Position numbers and translations under genes: made by a program. The notes under the pieces were generated by a model. It did no database searches. It worked only from the letters and a program-made list of their open reading frames with translations, and was not told where the DNA came from. From Rubrivivax sp. (GTDB taxonomy: Bacteria; Pseudomonadota; Gammaproteobacteria; Burkholderiales; Burkholderiaceae_C), in assembly GCA_030681795.1 (NCBI GenBank), contig JAUXRG010000111.1, positions 84,504-148,503 on the forward strand: a stretch of 64,000 nt of DNA, in the 5' to 3' direction. Shown here in pieces: positions 59,126 to 64,000 of this stretch. Numbering within the stretch: the stretch's first letter is position 1; every line of letters starts with the position of its first letter.

Positions 59126-62100
59126 ATGCAACTCCCCCACATCGCGCCGGGCAAGCGCTACACGCTGCCGCGCCCGCTGGCCTCGGCCGACGCCCTGCTG
59201 CTGGCCCGGCTGGGCCGGCGCCACGCCGACGCCCAGCGCCTGCTGGCCGTCTTCACCGCCGAGCCCGCCGACACGGCGCGCCTGGCCGACGAACTGGCTT
59301 TTTTCGACCCCGCGCTGCGCGTGGCGGTTTTCCCCGACTGGGAGACCCTGCCCTACGACACCTTCAGCCCGCACCAGGACCTGATCAGCGAACGCCTGGC
59401 CACGCTGTGGCGCATCCACAGCGGCGACGTCGACCTGGTGCTGATGCCGGCCAGCACGGCGCTGACGCGGCTGGCGCCACCGTCGTTTCTCGCCGGCACC
59501 ACTTTCCACTTCAAGCAGAAGAGCCGGCTCGACGAGGCGAGGCTGAAGAGCCAGCTGACGCTGGCCGGCTACCAGCATGTCAGCCAGGTCGTAAGCCCGG
59601 GTGAATACGCCGTGCGCGGCGGCCTGATCGACCTCTTCCCGATGGGCTCACTCGTGCCCTACCGCGTCGACCTCTTCGGCGACGAGGTCGACAGCATCCG
59701 CACCTTCGACCCCGACTCCCAACGCAGCCTCTACCCCGTGCCCGAGGTACGCCTGCTGCCCGGCCGCGAGTTCCCGATGGACGAGGCCGCGCGCACCGCT
59801 TTCCGCGCACGCTGGCGCGAGCAGATCGAAGGCGACCCGACCCGCTGCCGCGTCTACAAGGACATGGCGCAGGGTCTGGCCGGCGGCGGCATCGAGTACT
59901 ACCTGCCGCTCTTCTTCGAGACGCCCGGCAGCATCTTCGACTACCTCGGTGAGCAGGCCGCGCTGGTACTGCACGGCAAGGTCGACGAAGCGCTGGAAGG
60001 GTGGTGGAAGGACACACGCGACCGCCACCGCTTCCTGCAGCACGACCCCGACCGGCCCATCCTGCCGCCCGAGGCCATCTTCATGCCGGCCGAGGAGTTT
60101 TTCGGCCGCACGCAGCCGCAGGCCACCCTCTCGCTGCGCGGCAGCGAGGCGGTGGAATGGGCCCGCCCGCTGCCCGACCTGAGCATCGACCGCGGCGCCA
60201 CCGACCCGCTGGGCCGGCTGGAACAGCACATCAGGCTCGGCGCGCACCGTGTGCTGCTGGTGGCCGAAAGCGACGGCCGCCGTGAGAGCCTGCTCGAGCT
60301 GCTGCGTGACAACCGCATCAGCGTGCCGGCCGTCGGTTCGCTGGAGGACTTCCTCACCGGCCCCGAGAAGGTGGCCATCGCCACCACGCCGCTGGCCGAA
60401 GGTTTCCACTGGTTCGACGCCGAGGCCGGCGTCTCGGTGCAGTTCGTCACCGAGACCGAACTCTTCGCGACCACGCGCGAGGCGCGCCGCCGCCGCAAGC
60501 AGGAACAGACGAGCAGCGTCGAAGCGCTGATCAAGGACCTGTCGGAGTTGAAGGTCGGCGACCCCGTGGTGCACATGAACCATGGCATCGGGCGCTACCA
60601 GGGTCTGGTGAATATCGACCTCGGCGAAGGTGCGTCGGAATTCCTGCACCTCGAATACGCCGACAAGGCCACGCTCTACGTGCCGGTGAGCCAGCTGCAG
60701 CTGATCAGCCGCTACACCGGCGTCAGCGCCGACGAAGCACCGCTGCACAAGCTGGGTTCACCGCAGTGGGACAAGGCGCGGCGCAAGGCCGCCGAGCAGG
60801 TGCGCGACACCGCCGCCGAATTGCTGAACCTCTACGCCCGCCGCGCCGCGCGCGAAGGCTTTGCGCACCGCTTCAGCGCGCCCGACTACGAGGCCTTCGC
60901 CACCAGCTTCGGCTTCGAGGAAACGGCTGACCAGCGCGCCGCGATCCACGCCGTGATCCAGGACATGATCAGCCCGCGCCCGATGGACCGGCTGGTCTGC
61001 GGCGACGTCGGTTTCGGCAAGACCGAAGTCGCCTTGCGCGCGGCCTTCGTCGCGGTGCACGCCGGCAAGCAGGTGGCGATCCTGGCGCCGACCACGCTGC
61101 TGGCCGAGCAGCACTACCAGACGCTGGTCGACCGCTTCGGCAAGTGGCCGGTGAAGATCGCCGAACTCTCGCGCTTCCGCACCAGCAAGGAAGTGAAGGC
61201 GGCCGTCGAGGGCATCGCCGACGGCACGGTGGACATCGTCGTCGGCACGCACAAGCTGCTGTCGTCCGACGTGCACTTCGCGCGGCTGGGGCTGCTGGTC
61301 ATCGACGAAGAACACCGCTTCGGCGTGCGCCACAAGGAGGCGATGAAGGCGTTGCGTGCGGAAGTGGATGTGCTGACGCTCACCGCCACGCCGATCCCGC
61401 GCACGCTGGGCATGGCGCTGGAAGGCCTGCGCGACCTGAGCGTGATCGCCACCGCGCCGCAGCGGCGGCTGGCCATCAAGACCTTCGTGCGCAGCGAAGG
61501 CAGCAGCGTCATCCGCGAAGCCGTGCTGCGCGAGCTGAAGCGCGGCGGCCAGGTCTACTTCCTGCACAACGAGGTCGAGACCATCGAGAACCGCAAGCAG
61601 AAGCTGCAGGAGTTGCTGCCCGAGGCGCGCATCGCGGTGGCCCACGGCCAGATGGCCGAGCGCCAGCTCGAAACCGTGATGCGCGACTTCGTCGCCCAGC
61701 GCCACAACGTGCTGCTGTGCTCGACCATCATCGAGACCGGCATCGACGTGCCCAGCGCCAACACCATCGTCATCAGCCGCGCCGACAAGTTCGGCCTGGC
61801 GCAGCTGCACCAGTTGCGCGGGCGTGTCGGCCGCTCCCACCACCAGGCTTATGCGTACCTGCTGGTGCCCGATGTCGAAGGCCTGACCAAGGCGGCAGCG
61901 CAGCGGCTCGAGGCGATCCAGAGCATGGAAGAACTCGGCTCGGGCTTCTACCTTGCCATGCACGACCTGGAGATTCGCGGCGCGGGCGAGGTGCTCGGCG
62001 AGAGCCAGAGCGGCAACATGCTGGAGATCGGCTTTCAGCTCTACAACGACATGCTGGCCGAGGCGGTGCGCTGCCTGAAGGCGGGCATCGAGCCCGACCT

Positions 62101-62605
62101 GCTGGCGCCGCTGGGTGTCACCACCGACATCAATCTGCACGCGCCCGCCCTGTTACCCGACGACTACTGCGGCGACGTTCACCTGCGCCTGAGCTTCTAC
62201 AAAAAACTGGCCAGCGCCCGGGACACCGCGCAGATCGATGCCCTGCTCGAAGAAATCGTGGACCGTTTCGGCAAGCTGCCCACGCAGGCGCAGACCCTGA
62301 TCGACGTGCACCGCCTGCGCGTGATCGCGCTGCCCTATGGCGTGGTCAAGGTGGACGCGGCGCCGGGCGTCATCCACATCACGTTCAGGAAGCATGCGCC
62401 CGTCGAGCCGATGCGCATCATCGAACTGGTGCAGAAGAACCGGCACATCAAGCTGGCCGGCAACGAGAAGCTGCGCATCGAGCGCGAATTGAAAGATCCG
62501 CGCGAGCGCGCGCAGATGGTGCGCGATGTGCTGCGCAGCCTCGGGCCCCCACTGAAATCACCCCAACCTCAACCTGATCGCCCAGAGGCGAGCGTCAAAG
62601 CATGA
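59126..62605 (+). CDS. mfd: Transcription-repair coupling factor Mfd
   Basis: 1159 aa, the normal length. Translocase that removes stalled RNA polymerase from lesions and recruits UvrA. UvrB-like N-terminal module, CarD-like RNA polymerase interaction domain ([15 protein letters not shown] near residue 478), RecG-like helicase with Walker [10 protein letters not shown] (about 626-634) and DEEHRFG (about 725-731), and a C-terminal TRCF domain. Start ATG at 59126; 102 in-frame residues upstream are rejected as they lie over ispD. The stop overlaps the serB start by 4 nt. Confidence 0.95.
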   Translation: MQLPHIAPGKRYTLPRPLASADALLLARLGRRHADAQRLLAVFTAEPADTARLADELAFFDPALRVAVFPDWETLPYDTFSPHQDLISERLATLWRIHSGDVDLVLMPASTALTRLAPPSFLAGTTFHFKQKSRLDEARLKSQLTLAGYQHVSQVVSPGEYAVRGGLIDLFPMGSLVPYRVDLFGDEVDSIRTFDPDSQRSLYPVPEVRLLPGREFPMDEAARTAFRARWREQIEGDPTRCRVYKDMAQGLAGGGIEYYLPLFFETPGSIFDYLGEQAALVLHGKVDEALEGWWKDTRDRHRFLQHDPDRPILPPEAIFMPAEEFFGRTQPQATLSLRGSEAVEWARPLPDLSIDRGATDPLGRLEQHIRLGAHRVLLVAESDGRRESLLELLRDNRISVPAVGSLEDFLTGPEKVAIATTPLAEGFHWFDAEAGVSVQFVTETELFATTREARRRRKQEQTSSVEALIKDLSELKVGDPVVHMNHGIGRYQGLVNIDLGEGASEFLHLEYADKATLYVPVSQLQLISRYTGVSADEAPLHKLGSPQWDKARRKAAEQVRDTAAELLNLYARRAAREGFAHRFSAPDYEAFATSFGFEETADQRAAIHAVIQDMISPRPMDRLVCGDVGFGKTEVALRAAFVAVHAGKQVAILAPTTLLAEQHYQTLVDRFGKWPVKIAELSRFRTSKEVKAAVEGIADGTVDIVVGTHKLLSSDVHFARLGLLVIDEEHRFGVRHKEAMKALRAEVDVLTLTATPIPRTLGMALEGLRDLSVIATAPQRRLAIKTFVRSEGSSVIREAVLRELKRGGQVYFLHNEVETIENRKQKLQELLPEARIAVAHGQMAERQLETVMRDFVAQRHNVLLCSTIIETGIDVPSANTIVISRADKFGLAQLHQLRGRVGRSHHQAYAYLLVPDVEGLTKAAAQRLEAIQSMEELGSGFYLAMHDLEIRGAGEVLGESQSGNMLEIGFQLYNDMLAEAVRCLKAGIEPDLLAPLGVTTDINLHAPALLPDDYCGDVHLRLSFYKKLASARDTAQIDALLEEIVDRFGKLPTQAQTLIDVHRLRVIALPYGVVKVDAAPGVIHITFRKHAPVEPMRIIELVQKNRHIKLAGNEKLRIERELKDPRERAQMVRDVLRSLGPPLKSPQPQPDRPEASVKA

Positions 62606-63318
62606 ACCCTGTCGAAATTTCTCCCGGACTCGTTGTACGGGGCGTCTCTGTGCCCTTGAAACTCAAGGACTTCAAGCTGATCGCCTTCGACATGGACTCC
62701 ACACTGATCAACATCGAGTCGGTCGATGAGATCGCCGACGCGGTGGGCCGCAAAGCAGAAGTCGCAGCCATCACCGAGGCCGCCATGCGCGGCGAGATCA
62801 CCGACTACAAGGAAAGCCTGCGTCGCCGCGTGGCGCTGCTCAAGGGCGTGAGCATGGAGAGCATCGACCGCGTCTACACCGAGCGGCTGCGCCTGAACCC
62901 CGGCGCTGCAAAGCTGGTGGCGGCCTGCAAGGCGGCAGGCATGACGGTGGTGCTGGTCAGCGGTGGCTTCACCGTCTTTACCGACCGCATTCGCGACCAG
63001 TTGGGCATTGACTACACCCGCAGCAATGTCCTTGAGGTCGAAGACGGAAAACTCACCGGCCGCATGGTGGACCAACCCTGGGGCGACATCTGCGATGGCG
63101 AGGAAAAGCGCACAACGGTTCTGCAGACCTGCGCGCAGCTGGGCATTGCGCCCTCGCAGGCCATTGCCATGGGCGACGGCGCGAACGACCTGCCGATGAT
63201 GGCCGCCGTGGGCCTGTCGGTGGCCTACCATGCCAAGCCCCGGGTGCGTGAGCAGGCCATGGTGGCCATCGAACAGGGCGGGCTGGACCGGCTGCTGGAA
63301 GTGCTGAAGGCGAACTAA
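62602..63318 (+). CDS. serB: Phosphoserine phosphatase
   Basis: 238 aa. Final step of serine synthesis, HAD superfamily. Catalytic DMDST (Asp30 nucleophile, Asp32 acid/base), VSGGFTVF and GDGANDLPM complete the active site. It lacks the ACT domain of E. coli SerB. ATGA overlap with mfd suggests co-translation. Confidence 0.94.
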   Translation: MNPVEISPGLVVRGVSVPLKLKDFKLIAFDMDSTLINIESVDEIADAVGRKAEVAAITEAAMRGEITDYKESLRRRVALLKGVSMESIDRVYTERLRLNPGAAKLVAACKAAGMTVVLVSGGFTVFTDRIRDQLGIDYTRSNVLEVEDGKLTGRMVDQPWGDICDGEEKRTTVLQTCAQLGIAPSQAIAMGDGANDLPMMAAVGLSVAYHAKPRVREQAMVAIEQGGLDRLLEVLKAN

Positions 63319-63387
63319 GACCAGCCGGCCAAGCGGGCCGTGCGGACCGACCCTGTCCGCCCTGGACCCGCCCCCCGCTGCGAAAAC

Positions 63388-64000
63388 TTACATCCGGTCC
63401 AGCGACACGGCATCCAGTTCGGCCTGCGTCGGCGGTGCCGATCCGCCGATGGGCGGAGCCGGGCCGACGCGCACTGCAGTGAACGCAGCATCGGTACCCG
63501 AGCCCGACACACGCCCTTGCATGCGGTCGCCGTCGATCGTGCCGCTGAACTCGCGCACGCGGCCAAGGGGGTCGGTCAGGCTGAACATGATGCGCGGGCC
63601 TTCCAGCCGCGCGGCGCGCAGGCTGTTCAGCACACCCGGCCAGCCCACGCTGCCCTCGATCTTCTGAAAGGTCTGAGTGATCTTCAACTCGGTATCCACA
63701 CCAGCTGCGCCTTGCAGCGGAAAGTTCAAACGCCAGGTGCCACCCGCATTGGCCGGGATGATCCAAAGGTAACCCACGCGCGACTGCACCGTCGAGGTCT
63801 CGTCGGGTTGCCAGGCCGCCATGGTGAAGTAATGCGTCACGATGCGTGTGCCCGGCTTCATGGCGAGCAGTGTCGGGCGCAGCCGCAGGTTCAATTCCGG
63901 CAGCAGGTACATCGTGACCACCGTGGCGTCGCGAAAATCGCTGGCAAAGATGTCTCCGCGCACAAAACGGGCCAGATGGGCCACGCCGGCTTCCTGGGCC
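63388..64000 (-). CDS. SAM-dependent methyltransferase, C-terminal part (cut by window)
   Basis: The minus-strand frame ends at 63388 and is open through the right edge, so the N-terminal SAM-binding part is missing; about 204 codons are visible. The retained start reads ARFVRGDIFASDFRDATVVTMYLLPELNLRLRPTL, which is the acceptor-side region of a class I methyltransferase of the type found in Burkholderiales. The remaining ~130 residues form a beta-rich C-terminal extension (KIEGSVGWPGV, FSLTDPLGRVREFSGTIDGDRM). Substrate is unknown. Confidence 0.75.
   Translation of the reverse strand, partial: AQEAGVAHLARFVRGDIFASDFRDATVVTMYLLPELNLRLRPTLLAMKPGTRIVTHYFTMAAWQPDETSTVQSRVGYLWIIPANAGGTWRLNFPLQGAAGVDTELKITQTFQKIEGSVGWPGVLNSLRAARLEGPRIMFSLTDPLGRVREFSGTIDGDRMQGRVSGSGTDAAFTAVRVGPAPPIGGSAPPTQAELDAVSLDRM

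Overview
The window is GC-rich chromosomal DNA (roughly 68-70% G+C) from a betaproteobacterium. Burkholderiales is the best fit, in the Comamonadaceae or Rubrivivax/Leptothrix neighbourhood. The clues are three Bug/TctC-type periplasmic receptors, the TamA/TamB pair behind a CoxE-like VWA gene, an OmpR/EnvZ pair, 3-hydroxybutyrate dehydrogenase, and a GC-hairpin intergenic repeat of a kind I associate with that order. I see no insertion sequences, phage genes, integrases or CRISPR arrays. The content looks like core genome plus one small accessory catabolic cluster. No gene-free stretch exceeds 300 bases.

Layout, left to right. (1) 1-14975, all minus strand: a trypsin-like protease (cut by the left edge), peptidoglycan amidase, arginase, a LOG-type nucleotide hydrolase, MoeB/ThiF adenylyltransferase, S41 processing protease, tRNA-Arg(CCT), tamB, tamA and a VWA gene. 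(2) 15179-22847: a diguanylate cyclase, an ABC permease/ATPase pair, an unrecognised lipoprotein, an S9 peptidase, a GNAT acetyltransferase and a MoxR-type AAA ATPase. (3) 22848-26044: a divergent promoter with a perfect FNR box, a diheme cytochrome c, then a large unrecognised lipoprotein preceded by a second FNR/DNR-like palindrome. (4) 26060-30378: an alkylation-repair operon (Ada/AlkA fusion, Ogt, EamA exporter) and a DEAD-box helicase. (5) 30397-37155: a GntR-controlled catabolic cluster with FAH hydrolase, three Bug receptors, a ModA-like protein without signal peptide and an MmgE/PrpD protein, but no TctA/TctB membrane subunits.

(6) 37201-47522: FmdB zinc ribbon, CadD-like transporter, phosphomannomutase, waaA, and a minus-strand run of efflux adaptor, RND pump, pcm and tolC, which supplies a complete tripartite pump. 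(7) 47713-50256: a thiol-redox group of secreted Cys-rich protein, DsbA-like protein and a glutaredoxin-CcdA fusion. (8) 50411-64000: tRNA-Val(GAC) with a classical terminator, relA, alpha/beta hydrolase, bdhA, a SIMPL protein, ompR-envZ, ispD-ispF, mfd-serB, and a methyltransferase cut by the right edge.

Many neighbours are translationally coupled by 1-4 base overlaps: vwa/tamA, arginase/amidase, alkA/ogt/eamA, FAH/Bug, hydrolase/relA, ispD/ispF and mfd/serB. Several convergent junctions carry perfect GC hairpins without T-tracts. I found no single dramatic new system. The best leads are the two CRP/FNR-family sites around the cytochrome and lipoprotein genes, the thiol-redox fusion locus, the orphan Bug/ModA-like/PrpD cluster, the tRNA-Arg gene that contains the tamB stop codon, and a 9-bp inverted repeat in the ompR leader.
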